From the NCBI GenBank assembly GCA_003448675.1, contig DLXZ01000270.1, positions 11,685 to 19,494 of the forward strand: a stretch of 7,810 bases of DNA, given 5' to 3'. Below are positions 1 to 7,297 of the stretch, one piece after another; the first letter of the stretch is position 1; every line of letters begins with the position of its first letter. This DNA is from Porticoccaceae bacterium. GTDB lineage: Bacteria > Pseudomonadota > Gammaproteobacteria > Pseudomonadales > Porticoccaceae. The translations under genes and the position numbers were made by a program. The notes under the pieces were generated by a model. It made no database searches. It worked only from the letters and a program-made list of their open reading frames with translations, and was not told where the DNA came from.

Positions 1-2
1 CC

Positions 3-956
3 CTGCGGGGCCAGTACCCGCCCGGCTCCACGGTAAAACCCTTTTTCGGGCTGGCGGCGCTAGATGCCGGTGTTATTGCGCCCGCCTACAGCATTTATGA
101 CCCCGGTTTCTATCAGCTGGAAAATGACGAGCACAAATACCGGGACTGGAAGCGCGGGGGCCATGGCGGTCGTATCAACCTGCATAAAGCCATTGAGCAG
201 TCCTGCGATACTTTTTATTACGACGTGGGTTTCAAAACCGGTATCGATTCCCTACATCAATACGGAACGCTGTTCGGTTTTGGCCGCGCGACGGGCGTGG
301 ATTTGCCCGGCGAGGCAAAGGGCCTGATGCCTTCGCGGGCGTGGAAGCGGGGGGCACAGGGGCTGGCTTGGTATCCCGGCGATACTGTCAACGTCTCCAT
401 TGGTCAGGGCTTTATGCTGGCCACGCCGATGCAACTGGCGGCCGCCACCGCTCACCTGGCCAATCGGGGTGTGCGCAAAGTGCCGAGATTGGTGATGCGG
501 CGAGGGGAAGCGGTGGATGCTGATGCGGGTGATGTAATGGGTGGTATGTCAACCGCTCTCAAGAACGAGCTTTTGGAAGAAGAGCCGCTTTCGTTTCGGG
601 ACGGGCACTGGCAGATAGTGGTCGATGCCATGGTGGCGGTTGTCCACGGTACTAAGGGAACCGCCAGCCGGGCGGTGACCGGGCTTGAATACCAGATGGC
701 GGGGAAAACCGGTACTGCCCAGGTGGTGGGTATCAAGCAGGATGAAAAATACGACGCCAGCAAGCTGGCTAAACTTCAGCTCGACCACGCCCTGTTTATT
801 GCATTCGCGCCAGCTGACCAACCGCGCATCGCGGTGGCGGTAATTGTCGAAAACGGCGAGCATGGCAGCTCTACCGCAGCGCCGGTGGCGCGGCGGGTGA
901 TTGACGGTTACCTGGGCTACCCAGCGGATAACGAGGTGAGCGATGGCGGAATTTGA
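3..956 (+). CDS. mrdA: Penicillin-binding protein 2 (elongasome D,D-transpeptidase), C-terminal part, cut by left edge
   Basis: PBP2 is the class B penicillin-binding protein that cross-links peptidoglycan during lateral wall growth, working with RodA in the inner membrane and periplasm. The frame is open from base 3 and 317 codons are present, so roughly the first 320 residues (cytoplasmic tail, membrane anchor, pedestal domain, start of the transpeptidase domain) lie outside the window. All three active-site motifs are visible. The SxxK box is in YPPGSTVKPF, with the nucleophile serine codon at 27-29. The second motif is S-C-D at 201-209. KTG is at 705-713 in AGKTGTAQVV. The stretch NVSIGQGFMLATPMQLA is typical of the family. 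The C-terminus ends soon after the domain, as in PBP2 and unlike PBP3. It overlaps rodA by 14 bp. No truncation or frameshift is seen within the visible part. Confidence 0.95.
   Translation: MRGQYPPGSTVKPFFGLAALDAGVIAPAYSIYDPGFYQLENDEHKYRDWKRGGHGGRINLHKAIEQSCDTFYYDVGFKTGIDSLHQYGTLFGFGRATGVDLPGEAKGLMPSRAWKRGAQGLAWYPGDTVNVSIGQGFMLATPMQLAAATAHLANRGVRKVPRLVMRRGEAVDADAGDVMGGMSTALKNELLEEEPLSFRDGHWQIVVDAMVAVVHGTKGTASRAVTGLEYQMAGKTGTAQVVGIKQDEKYDASKLAKLQLDHALFIAFAPADQPRIAVAVIVENGEHGSSTAAPVARRVIDGYLGYPADNEVSDGGI
933..936 (+). promoter_or_regulatory. Ribosome binding site of rodA
   Basis: GAGG lies 6 nt before the rodA ATG at 943, inside the last codons of mrdA. It supports this start and means rodA is translated from within the mrdA reading frame. 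Confidence 0.6.
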
Positions 957-2082
957 TCGTCAGCTTCGCGAACATGGTTCGAGCATCCATGTTCATAGGC
1001 GCCACTGGTATAGCCTGAGAATTGATTATTTTTTACTCGCCTTGCTCATCCTGCTTATGGCCACTGGCGCTTTTGTTCTCTATAGCGCCAGCGGTCAACA
1101 GATTATGTATCTGAAACGTCAGTTGGTATTCATGGGCGTGGGCCTGGTGGGCATGCTTGTGGTGGCCCAAATTCAGCCACGGTTCCTGGAGCGCTGGGCG
1201 TTCCTTCTCTACGGTGCGGGCTTGGCCCTGCTGATTGCGGTTATTTTTTTCGGTGTCGGGGCCAAGGGAGCGCAGCGCTGGCTGTCGCTCGGTGGCTTTC
1301 GCTTTCAGCCTTCGGAGTTAATGAAAATCGCCGTGCCCTTAATGGTTTCAAGCTATCTGGGTGCGCGTATACTGCCGCCGCGCTTCGGGGCGGTGGTGAT
1401 CAGCGTGGCGATGATCGCCATACCTGCGGTGCTGGTGGGGATGCAGCCGGATCTCGGCACCGCTTTGCTTATTTTTGCCGCGGGCGGTTTTGTCCTGTTT
1501 CTGGCCGGCCTGCGCAAACGCTACCTGTTTGGTGCGGTGTTGGGCGCCCTGCTGGCGGCGCCGCTGTTCTGGTTCTATCTGCTGCGCGACTACCAGAAGT
1601 TGAGAATTATGACCTTGCTTGACCCCCAGTCCGACAAGCTGGGTGCGGGTTGGAATATCATACAATCAACGACTGCGATCGGCGCTGGCGGCTTTTCCGG
1701 CAAGGGCTGGTTCGCGGGGACGCAGTCCCAACTGGATTTTCTGCCGGAGAGTCACACGGATTTTATTATCGCGGTGCTTTCCGAGGAGCAGGGCTTTCGG
1801 GGGGTTATGCTGTTGCTGGCTCTTTACCTGACGGTTATTTTCCGGGGTATTTATATCAGTCTCGCCGCTCAGAGTACCTTCGGGCGCCTGCTGGCGGGCA
1901 GTATTACACTGACTTTCTTTGTCTATATTTTTGTCAACATGGGCATGGTTGCCGGCTTGTTGCCGGTGGTGGGGGTGCCGTTGCCCATGGTGAGCTATGG
2001 GGGTACCGCCATTGTGACCTTGTTGCTGGGCTTTGGTATGCTGATGTCTGTCAGTACCGAAGAAAAAAGGATGGGTAGTTAG
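943..2082 (+). CDS. rodA: RodA, SEDS-family peptidoglycan glycosyltransferase (rod shape determination)
   Basis: RodA polymerises lipid II into glycan strands in the inner membrane as the partner of PBP2 in the elongasome. The 379-residue protein has about ten hydrophobic segments, beginning near residues 29-48 after a basic N-terminus, and is close to the usual family length of about 370. SEDS signatures are clear: FQPSELMKIA at 121-130, a GAGWNIIQS stretch near 234, LPESHTDF at 267-274 whose Asp273 corresponds to the catalytically essential aspartate of SEDS enzymes, and the C-terminal signature from about 332 to 355 including GVPLPMVSYGG. The ATG overlaps the end of mrdA by 14 bp and has a good ribosome site. 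Pairing with mrdA separates it from FtsW, which sits in the division cluster. It looks intact and ordinary. Confidence 0.97.
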   Translation: MAEFDRQLREHGSSIHVHRRHWYSLRIDYFLLALLILLMATGAFVLYSASGQQIMYLKRQLVFMGVGLVGMLVVAQIQPRFLERWAFLLYGAGLALLIAVIFFGVGAKGAQRWLSLGGFRFQPSELMKIAVPLMVSSYLGARILPPRFGAVVISVAMIAIPAVLVGMQPDLGTALLIFAAGGFVLFLAGLRKRYLFGAVLGALLAAPLFWFYLLRDYQKLRIMTLLDPQSDKLGAGWNIIQSTTAIGAGGFSGKGWFAGTQSQLDFLPESHTDFIIAVLSEEQGFRGVMLLLALYLTVIFRGIYISLAAQSTFGRLLAGSITLTFFVYIFVNMGMVAGLLPVVGVPLPMVSYGGTAIVTLLLGFGMLMSVSTEEKRMGS

Positions 2083-2084
2083 CC

Positions 2085-3086
2085 GTGAAAACGGGACACA
2101 TTATATTGCTGGTGTTTCTGCTGTTACCGCTTTTAGGGCAGGCCGAGACCAGCCGTAACTACGCCGAGAACGCCCAGGCCAGGGATTTCGCTGACTACAT
2201 GGTGCGCGAACATGGCTTCGAGGCGGTCGACTTACAGGCACTACTTGGCGAGGCTACCTATAAGCAGTCAATCATTGACGCCATGAATCGGCCGGCGGAA
2301 AAGGTCAAGGAATGGAAGGATTACCGCGAGATATTCGTCACCGAAAAACGGCTGCGTCAGGGTATCGAATTCTGGCAGGCTCAGCGGGCTACCCTGGAAC
2401 GGGCAGAGGCTGAATTTGGCGTACCCCCGCAAATAGTTGTTGCCATTATAGGGGTGGAAACCTATTACGGACGCATTACCGGCAGTTACCGGGTGATCGA
2501 TGCCCTCACCACTCTGGCCTTTGATTATCCCCGGCGCAGCAAATTTTTCACCCGCGAGCTGGAAAATTTTCTTTTACTCAGCCGGGAGCAAGGTCTCAAC
2601 CCCCTTAACCTTAAAGGTTCCTATGCCGGGGCCATGGGGTTTGGACAGTTTATGCCCAGTAGCTACCGGGCATACGCGGTGGACTACAACGAAGATGGTG
2701 TTGCCGATATCTGGACCGATCCGGTCGATGCTATTGGCAGCGTCGCCAATTACTTTCACCGACATGGCTGGCGGACAGGCGATGAGGTTGCGGTACGTGC
2801 GCGAATAGCAGGCGAATATCAACCCGAGAATATCAACAAAGTGGTTAAACCTTATATGGATTTATCGGCGTTGGCGGATCAGGGGTTCACTCCAGTGGAT
2901 GAAAGCCTCAGCGCCGATACTCGTGCTATTCCCCTGAAGCTGCAGGGGCGGAAGGGTGTGGAGTTCTGGCTCGGCCTGCATAATTTCTATGTCATCACCC
3001 GCTATAACACCAGTTTCCGCTATGCGATGGCCGTTAACCAGTTGAGCGAAAAACTGTTAGAGCAAATGGCAAATGCGGCGCCTTAA
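2085..3086 (+). CDS. mltB: Lytic murein transglycosylase B family, soluble periplasmic form (SltB-like)
   Basis: This enzyme cleaves the MurNAc-GlcNAc bond of peptidoglycan to form 1,6-anhydroMurNAc ends. The catalytic glutamate is Glu125 in IIGVETYYG. The family's second block is SYAGAMGFGQFMPSSY at 179-194, followed by an EF-hand-like loop, DYNEDGVADIWTD at 200-212, which matches the calcium site of E. coli Slt35. The length of 333 residues is normal. The N-terminus is a plain signal peptide with probable cleavage after LGQA (residue 20). The protein contains no cysteine at all, so it cannot be a lipoprotein like E. coli MltB and is closer to soluble SltB1 of Pseudomonas. The start is a GTG 2 nt after rodA; an in-frame stop at 2076-2078 excludes any earlier start. 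The nearest purine tract (AAAGGA, 2066-2071) is rather far, so coupling to rodA is likely. Confidence 0.93.
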   Translation: MKTGHIILLVFLLLPLLGQAETSRNYAENAQARDFADYMVREHGFEAVDLQALLGEATYKQSIIDAMNRPAEKVKEWKDYREIFVTEKRLRQGIEFWQAQRATLERAEAEFGVPPQIVVAIIGVETYYGRITGSYRVIDALTTLAFDYPRRSKFFTRELENFLLLSREQGLNPLNLKGSYAGAMGFGQFMPSSYRAYAVDYNEDGVADIWTDPVDAIGSVANYFHRHGWRTGDEVAVRARIAGEYQPENINKVVKPYMDLSALADQGFTPVDESLSADTRAIPLKLQGRKGVEFWLGLHNFYVITRYNTSFRYAMAVNQLSEKLLEQMANAAP

Positions 3087-4020
3087 ACCGCTTCTAATTT
3101 CCGTGATGCTGATCAGTATTGCGCTCGCTGGCTGTACGGCGGGTTTTCGGGGAGCAATGCCCCCGGCTGATGGCCCACCGCTCCATGATGTCGATGTGTC
3201 TGGTGTCGCTGACGCTGTGCCAAGGGTGGAGGCAATCAGACGCGCTGGTAACAAGAATCCCTACACGGTACTGGGCCAGACCTATCACCTGCTCGAAACA
3301 TCCAGAGGTTATCAGGAGGTGGGTGTTGCATCCTGGTACGGCAGCAAATTCCATGGCAACAAAACCGCGAACGGCGAAACCTACAGCATGTACGGGATGA
3401 CGGCGGCCCATAAAACCCTGCCCATTCCCAGCTATGTGCGCGTGACAAACCTGGATAACAAACGCAGCGTGGTTGTTCGGGTCAATGACCGGGGACCGTT
3501 TCACGATAACCGCATTATCGACCTGTCCTATGTGGCGGCCAAAAAACTGGGTTATGAGAAGCACGGCACCGCGCGGGTAGAGGTGACGGCCATCGATCCG
3601 AAGGATTATCAACCCAATACCGTTCAGGCCCCAGCCCTGGTGGACGCAACAGCCGCGGCCGTGCCACAGCGGACCGCGCTCAGTGATGCCAGTGAGGGAA
3701 GAGGCCCTCGGCCGAATGCTAACCCGGTTGCGGAAATCGCTGCTAGGGATCCCAGCTCTGAGAAACCTGCGTTTCTACAGATTGGCGCCTATACAAGTTA
3801 TCAGTCTGCCGTTCGGTACAGGGATCAGATTGCCGGCCTTACCAGCTACCCCGTGAATATCAGCAAAACGCAAACGCCCGTAGAACAAACATCCCTGTTC
3901 AAGGTGATGGTTGGCCCTATCGCTGACCGCTTGCAGCTTGCGCAGGTGCGCCGGCGCCTCGAAACCCTGGGGCTATTCAAGTCCTTTGTGGTCTACGATG
4001 CGCAGGTATGGGGATCCTGA
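3073..4020 (+). CDS. rlpA: RlpA, endolytic lytic transglycosylase lipoprotein with DPBB and SPOR domains
   Basis: RlpA is an outer-membrane lipoprotein that, in Pseudomonas aeruginosa, cuts glycan strands lacking stem peptides and helps daughter cells separate. Here a lipobox LAGC puts the lipidated cysteine at residue 21. The double-psi beta-barrel spans about 83-174 (GVASWYGSKFHGNKTANGE to VEVTAID). Glu102, His113 and Asp139 have the same spacing (11 and 26) as the catalytic Glu120, His131 and Asp157 of the Pseudomonas enzyme, so it should be active. A Pro/Ala-rich linker (about 180-232) leads to a C-terminal SPOR domain (about 233-309, starting AFLQIGAY), which targets denuded septal glycan. 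The ATG overlaps the mltB end by 14 bp with no clear ribosome site, suggesting coupling. The SPOR substrate is the naked glycan that amidases produce, and dacA next door also trims stem peptides. Confidence 0.95.
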   Translation: MRRLKPLLISVMLISIALAGCTAGFRGAMPPADGPPLHDVDVSGVADAVPRVEAIRRAGNKNPYTVLGQTYHLLETSRGYQEVGVASWYGSKFHGNKTANGETYSMYGMTAAHKTLPIPSYVRVTNLDNKRSVVVRVNDRGPFHDNRIIDLSYVAAKKLGYEKHGTARVEVTAIDPKDYQPNTVQAPALVDATAAAVPQRTALSDASEGRGPRPNANPVAEIAARDPSSEKPAFLQIGAYTSYQSAVRYRDQIAGLTSYPVNISKTQTPVEQTSLFKVMVGPIADRLQLAQVRRRLETLGLFKSFVVYDAQVWGS

Positions 4021-4024
4021 GTGA

Positions 4025-4038
4025 TGGCGTGAGCGCCA
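4025..4038 (+). repeat. Short inverted repeat after rlpA
   Basis: TGGCG and CGCCA form a perfect 5-bp stem around the 4-nt loop TGAG, 4 nt after the rlpA stop codon. No run of T follows, so it is not a standard terminator. It could slow 3' decay or be chance. Confidence 0.3.
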
Positions 4039-4086
4039 CCAGCAAGGGAATAGCCCAGCAGATACAACCAGTAGCCCATGATTAAC

Positions 4087-4090
4087 AGGA
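4087..4090 (+). promoter_or_regulatory. Ribosome binding site that fixes the dacA start
   Basis: AGGA is 9 nt before the ATG at 4100 but directly abuts an in-frame TTG at 4091. The spacing favours the ATG as the true start. Confidence 0.65.
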
Positions 4091-4099
4091 TTGAAAGTT

Positions 4100-5281
4100 A
4101 TGCCCGGAGTTAGACAGGTAATGGGGTCGGTAGCGAGACCTTTGATAGTGTTGGTCATGGTCACGATGGGGGTAGCCGGCGCGCGGGCGGAAATTCTGAT
4201 CCCCGCGCCGCCGCAGATCGCCGCCAAATCCTGGATACTGATTGACGCCCAGACCGGAAAAATACTGGTCGAACAGAATGCCGACGAGCCTTTGCCTCCG
4301 GCAAGCCTGACCAAAATGATGACCAGCTATGTCGTGGCTGGCGAAGTCAAAAGTGGAAAAATATCCAAGGCCGACAAGGCGCCGATCAGCGTCACCGCCT
4401 GGCGGATGGGTGGCTCGAAAATGTTTGTCCGCGAGGGAACGGAAGTCTCGGTTGGTGATCTGTTGCGGGGCGTGATTATTCAGTCCGGCAATGACGCGAC
4501 GGTAGCGCTGGCTGAGCATGTGGCGGGTAGTGAATCAGCGTTTGCCGACGTGATGAATCAACAAGCGACGCTACTGGGTATGACCAACAGCTATTTCGTT
4601 AACGCCACCGGCTGGCCCGCCGAGGGCCATCTGACCACTGCCCGCGACCTGTCGCTACTGGCCCGAGCTCTGATTCGGGATTATCCGGAGCACTACCGGC
4701 TTTACGCCGAAAAATACTTCGAGTACAACGGCATTAAACAGCCCAATCGCAATCGCTTGTTGTGGCGGGATAATTCCGTTGATGGCATTAAAACCGGGCA
4801 CACCGAAGAGGCGGGATATTGCCTGGTAACCTCGGCCGAGCGCAACGGTATGCGGCTGATTTCCGTAGTCATGGGTACTGAAAGTGAAGAAGCGCGGGCG
4901 CGTGAATCCCAGAAGTTGTTGTCCTATGGTTTTCGTTACTACGAGACTAACAAGCTTTACAGCGCTGGCGACGTGATTCAGTCGGGAAACCGCGTCTGGT
5001 TTGGCGAGCGGGATAATTTTGATCTTGTGGTCGGTCGCGATGTCTACCTTACCTATCCGCGTGGGGCCAGGGATCAGCTCAAAGCCGAGGTGCACATTGA
5101 TGAGATTATTCGGGCGCCGCTGATGGCGACCGACGATGTTGGGCAACTGACGATTGCCTATCGGGATGAGCAACTACTCGATATGCCCCTGCGTGTTGCC
5201 CAACCTGTCGCGGAAGCCGGTTTTTTTGCCCGTATCTGGGATCACCTGCTATTGTTAATTAAAGGTCTGTTTGGCGGATGA
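4100..5281 (+). CDS. dacA: D-alanyl-D-alanine carboxypeptidase, PBP5/6 family
   Basis: This periplasmic enzyme removes the terminal D-Ala from pentapeptide stems, limiting cross-linking and helping keep cell shape. I chose the ATG at 4100 (393 residues) over an in-frame TTG at 4091, because AGGA is correctly spaced for the ATG only. The N-terminus is a signal peptide ending GARA, with mature Glu31. Active-site motifs are S69-L-T-K72, S129-G-N131 and K231-T-G233, in a peptidase S11 domain of about 36-270. A C-terminal PBP5-type beta domain follows (about 288-370). The final stretch, AGFFARIWDHLLLLIKGLF, is the amphipathic helix that anchors these enzymes to the inner membrane. It overlaps ybeD by ATGA. 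Pseudomonas calls the equivalent gene dacC; the sequence alone does not separate PBP5 from PBP6. Confidence 0.95.
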   Translation: MPGVRQVMGSVARPLIVLVMVTMGVAGARAEILIPAPPQIAAKSWILIDAQTGKILVEQNADEPLPPASLTKMMTSYVVAGEVKSGKISKADKAPISVTAWRMGGSKMFVREGTEVSVGDLLRGVIIQSGNDATVALAEHVAGSESAFADVMNQQATLLGMTNSYFVNATGWPAEGHLTTARDLSLLARALIRDYPEHYRLYAEKYFEYNGIKQPNRNRLLWRDNSVDGIKTGHTEEAGYCLVTSAERNGMRLISVVMGTESEEARARESQKLLSYGFRYYETNKLYSAGDVIQSGNRVWFGERDNFDLVVGRDVYLTYPRGARDQLKAEVHIDEIIRAPLMATDDVGQLTIAYRDEQLLDMPLRVAQPVAEAGFFARIWDHLLLLIKGLFGG

Positions 5282-5559
5282 GTGAGAGCAAGGGCGAGCC
5301 GGAAGCGCCGAAAATTGAGTTTCCCTGTGACTATCCGGTCAAAGTTATGGGCAATAAATGCGAGGCTTTTCGCACTCACGTGCTGACAGTGATGGAGCGC
5401 CATGCGCCGGGTTTTGACGTCATGAAGGTAACTACCCGCGACAGCCGAAAAGGTACCTACCAGTCCCTGACCGTCACCATTACCGCCACCGGGGAAGATC
5501 AACTTCAGGCGATTTTCATCGATTTAAAAGCCAGCTCACTGGTGCAGATGGTGCTGTGA
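5278..5559 (+). CDS. ybeD: DUF493 family protein YbeD
   Basis: This is a small cytoplasmic protein of 93 residues, about the usual length of 87-95. It matches E. coli YbeD through YPVKVMG (residues 19-25), a VMERHAPGFD segment (38-47), the middle strand RKGTYQSLTVTITATG (57-72) and the closing VQMVL. The family folds like an ACT-type regulatory domain and is almost always found between dacA and lipB, but its molecular role is not settled. The ATG overlaps the dacA stop by 4 bp (ATGA), so it is probably translated by coupling; an AAAGG at 5261-5265 lies 12 nt upstream. Its position suggests a link to either wall metabolism or lipoate synthesis, which is inference only. Confidence 0.92.
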   Translation: MSESKGEPEAPKIEFPCDYPVKVMGNKCEAFRTHVLTVMERHAPGFDVMKVTTRDSRKGTYQSLTVTITATGEDQLQAIFIDLKASSLVQMVL

Positions 5560-5570
5560 GGCCTGCGCCG

Positions 5571-5630
5571 ATGTCTGTTTTCCCCCGCTTTTCCGCCATG
5601 CTGGAAGCGCCATGGCTAGCCGTGACATAG
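5571..5630 (+). other. Possible 19-codon leader ORF overlapping the lipB start
   Basis: An ATG at 5571 opens a frame of 19 residues (MSVFPRFSAMLEAPWLAVT) ending in TAG at 5628-5630, 14 nt past the lipB start codon and in a different frame. A GAGG at 5558-5561, overlapping the ybeD stop, lies 9 nt upstream, which is good ribosome-site spacing. The peptide resembles nothing I know. It may be chance, or it may be a coupling ORF that carries ribosomes from ybeD to lipB. Confidence 0.25.
5595..5616 (+). repeat. Inverted repeat enclosing the lipB ribosome site and start codon
   Basis: GCCATG at 5595-5600 and CATGGC at 5611-5616 are perfect reverse complements separated by 10 nt. The 3' arm contains the lipB ATG (5612-5614), and the loop carries the likely ribosome site GGA (5603-5605). 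A hairpin here would hide the start codon. Six pairs is short, so a regulatory role is only suggested. Confidence 0.4.
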
Positions 5631-6280
5631 GGGTTCGATCCCTGGGGCTGTGCGACTATGGTCCGGTCTTCGAGGCCATGAAGGTCTACACCGAACAGCG
5701 CGGTGCAGACGGCCCGGATCAACTCTGGGTGGTGGAGCACCCACCGGTTTTTACCCTCGGTCAGGCGAGTAAGGACGAACACCTGCTTATGCCTGGCAAT
5801 ATTCCCGTGGTAAAAACTGACCGCGGTGGTCAGGTCACCTACCATGGGCCGGGTCAGGTGGTGATTTACGTGCTGGTCAACCTGAAAGGGGTATCGCTTA
5901 ACGTCCGGCAACTGGTGTGCGCTATCGAAACCAGTATCAAGCAGCTCTTGGTCCATTACGGGCTTGAAGGGCAGACTCGTGATCGAGCGCCGGGGGTCTA
6001 CGTGGATAGCGCTAAAATAGCATCTCTGGGGCTGCGTATTCGCAAGGGCAATAGCTACCATGGTCTGGCCTTCAATGCCGATATGGATCTTGAACCTTTC
6101 AGCCGCATCAATCCTTGTGGTTATCCGGGGCTGGAAATGACGCGCCTGGCCGATTTGCTCCCCGCCGGGAGCATGCCGGCAAAAGGTGAACTGATCGCCG
6201 TATTGCTCGACAGACTCAGTGCCGAGCTCGGTTATGATGGCTGGTATTATCTGGACACCGCCGACAAAGTGTCCCGATGA
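5612..6280 (+). CDS. lipB: Octanoyl-[acyl-carrier protein]-protein N-octanoyltransferase LipB
   Basis: LipB moves the octanoyl group from octanoyl-ACP to a lysine of lipoyl domains (pyruvate and 2-oxoglutarate dehydrogenases, glycine cleavage H protein), the first step of lipoate synthesis in the cytoplasm. The 222-residue protein shows RGGQVTYHGPGQ (71-82), the lysine-bearing block KIASLGLRI (135-143) and INPCGYPGLEMT (166-177). Lys135 and Cys169 carry the same numbers as the catalytic lysine and acyl-thioester cysteine of E. coli LipB. The ATG at 5612 is the only reasonable start: no in-frame start codon lies between it and ybeD, and GGA is 6 nt upstream. It is followed 18 nt later by lipA. 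The initiation region is unusual in sitting within an inverted repeat and an overlapping short ORF. Confidence 0.96.
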   Translation: MASRDIGVRSLGLCDYGPVFEAMKVYTEQRGADGPDQLWVVEHPPVFTLGQASKDEHLLMPGNIPVVKTDRGGQVTYHGPGQVVIYVLVNLKGVSLNVRQLVCAIETSIKQLLVHYGLEGQTRDRAPGVYVDSAKIASLGLRIRKGNSYHGLAFNADMDLEPFSRINPCGYPGLEMTRLADLLPAGSMPAKGELIAVLLDRLSAELGYDGWYYLDTADKVSR

Positions 6281-6298
6281 AGGCAAGCGGTTGAGAGT

Positions 6299-7297
6299 AT
6301 GAAAGAAGTGGATGATGCAAATGACGGCATAAAAACCCCGATACGGCGAACGCGCCGGCTACGCGAGGGTGAAAAACTGCGCAGCGCCGATAAAGTGGAA
6401 CGCATTCCCGTCAAGGTTGTGCCCACCGAAACCTATCTACGCAAGCCACCCTGGCTGCGGGTACGCCTCGACCATGGGCGCGAAGTTCAGCGCATTAAAT
6501 CCATATTGCGCGAACATAAGCTTGCCACTGTCTGTGAAGAGGCTGCTTGCCCGAATCTCAGTGAATGTTTTGGCGGTGGCACGGCCACTTTCATGATTAT
6601 GGGCGATATCTGTACCCGACGCTGCCCCTTTTGCGATGTCGGCCACGGCAAGCCGCTGGCTCTGGATACCGAGGAGCCGGCTAATCTGGCCAAAGCCATC
6701 GCGGGCATGGGTTTGCGCTATGTGGTCATTACTTCGGTGGATCGGGATGATCTGCGCGACGGCGGCGCGGGTCATTTTGCCGATTGTATTCGCGCCACCC
6801 GCGTCGCATGCCCCGATATACAAATCGAAATTTTGGTGCCGGATTTCCGTGGGCGCATGGAGCCTGCTCTGGAAATTCTTTGTGCCACGCCGCCGGATGT
6901 TTTCAACCATAATCTGGAAACCGTGCCCCGACTCTACCGCCAGGCGCGACCGGGCGCCAATTATCAGTGGTCGTTGCGGCTGTTGCAGGCCTATAAAGAG
7001 CGCCTGCCTGATATTCCCACCAAGTCAGGCCTGATGGTGGGCTTGGGAGAAAACAAGAATGAGCTGTTGGCGACCCTGGATGATCTGCGCGAGCATGGGG
7101 TGGATATGCTGACGGTGGGTCAGTATTTGCAGCCTTCCAGGAATCATCTGCCGGTGGAGCGCTACGTCCACCCCGACGAATTTGCCGAGTACCGGGAATA
7201 TGCCGACTCGATCGGCTTTAAACATGTCGCCTCCGGGCCGCTGGTGCGCTCCTCCTACCATGCGGACCGTCAGGCAAAGGGCGAGGAGATCACCTGA
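6299..7297 (+). CDS. lipA: Lipoyl synthase LipA (radical SAM)
   Basis: LipA inserts two sulfurs at C6 and C8 of the protein-bound octanoyl chain made by LipB, using S-adenosylmethionine and two [4Fe-4S] clusters. The auxiliary, sulfur-donating cluster is bound by Cys79, Cys84 and Cys90 ([14 protein letters not shown]4-C-X5-C). The radical-SAM cluster is bound by Cys105, Cys109 and Cys112 (CTRRCPFC). The serine ligand is in the C-terminal RSSYHAD (317-323). The length of 332 is typical. The N-terminal 30 residues are charged and poorly conserved, so the start is less certain: the ATG at 6299 has only a weak GAGAG just before it. An ATG at 6277 overlapping the lipB stop opens a five-codon frame that ends 4 nt before 6299, which may aid reinitiation. 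The stop overlaps the next gene by one base. Confidence 0.96.
   Translation: MKEVDDANDGIKTPIRRTRRLREGEKLRSADKVERIPVKVVPTETYLRKPPWLRVRLDHGREVQRIKSILREHKLATVCEEAACPNLSECFGGGTATFMIMGDICTRRCPFCDVGHGKPLALDTEEPANLAKAIAGMGLRYVVITSVDRDDLRDGGAGHFADCIRATRVACPDIQIEILVPDFRGRMEPALEILCATPPDVFNHNLETVPRLYRQARPGANYQWSLRLLQAYKERLPDIPTKSGLMVGLGENKNELLATLDDLREHGVDMLTVGQYLQPSRNHLPVERYVHPDEFAEYREYADSIGFKHVASGPLVRSSYHADRQAKGEEIT
7283..7288 (+). promoter_or_regulatory. Strong ribosome binding site of the DUF1244 gene
   Basis: GAGGAG lies 8 nt before the ATG at 7297, within the last codons of lipA. It is among the best Shine-Dalgarno matches in the window, so the small downstream protein is probably made well. Confidence 0.6.

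Larger units (their letters stand above)
4021..4099 (+). other. Intergenic gap rlpA-dacA, largest gap in the window
   Basis: This 79-bp stretch is the only sizeable non-coding segment. It contains the weak hairpin at 4025-4038 and the dacA ribosome site. I looked for paired -35/-10 hexamers and found none that I trust, and there is no T-tract that would make a rho-independent terminator. An internal promoter for dacA remains possible but is not shown by the sequence. Confidence 0.5.

Noticed and set aside
204..206. Cysteine in the second active-site motif (S-C-D) of PBP2 as an unusual change
   Set aside because: From memory, the middle position of this motif varies in PBP2 proteins and the aspartate at the third position is normal, so this looks ordinary.
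1431..1438. GCTGGTGG, the exact E. coli Chi octamer, inside rodA
   Set aside because: A single octamer in a coding sequence spelling Val-Leu-Val-Gly is expected by chance, and Chi recognition in this organism is unknown.
1650..2078. A 142-codon plus-strand frame within rodA
   Set aside because: It is an out-of-frame reading of the RodA C-terminal half, which itself carries the SEDS signatures. There is no frameshift evidence.
3094..3612. A 172-codon minus-strand open frame inside rlpA, and one of the same length (4655-5173) inside dacA
   Set aside because: Both lie wholly inside well-supported genes and show no family motifs or plausible signals. They are antisense shadows in GC-rich coding sequence.
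4025..4038. Hairpin after rlpA as a rho-independent terminator
   Set aside because: The stem has only 5 pairs and no T-tract follows, so it does not meet the pattern.
5516..6286. A 256-codon open frame on the minus strand covering all of lipB
   Set aside because: LipB on the plus strand has its full set of catalytic motifs. The antisense translation has no recognisable domain or ribosome site and is explained by the codon use of lipB.
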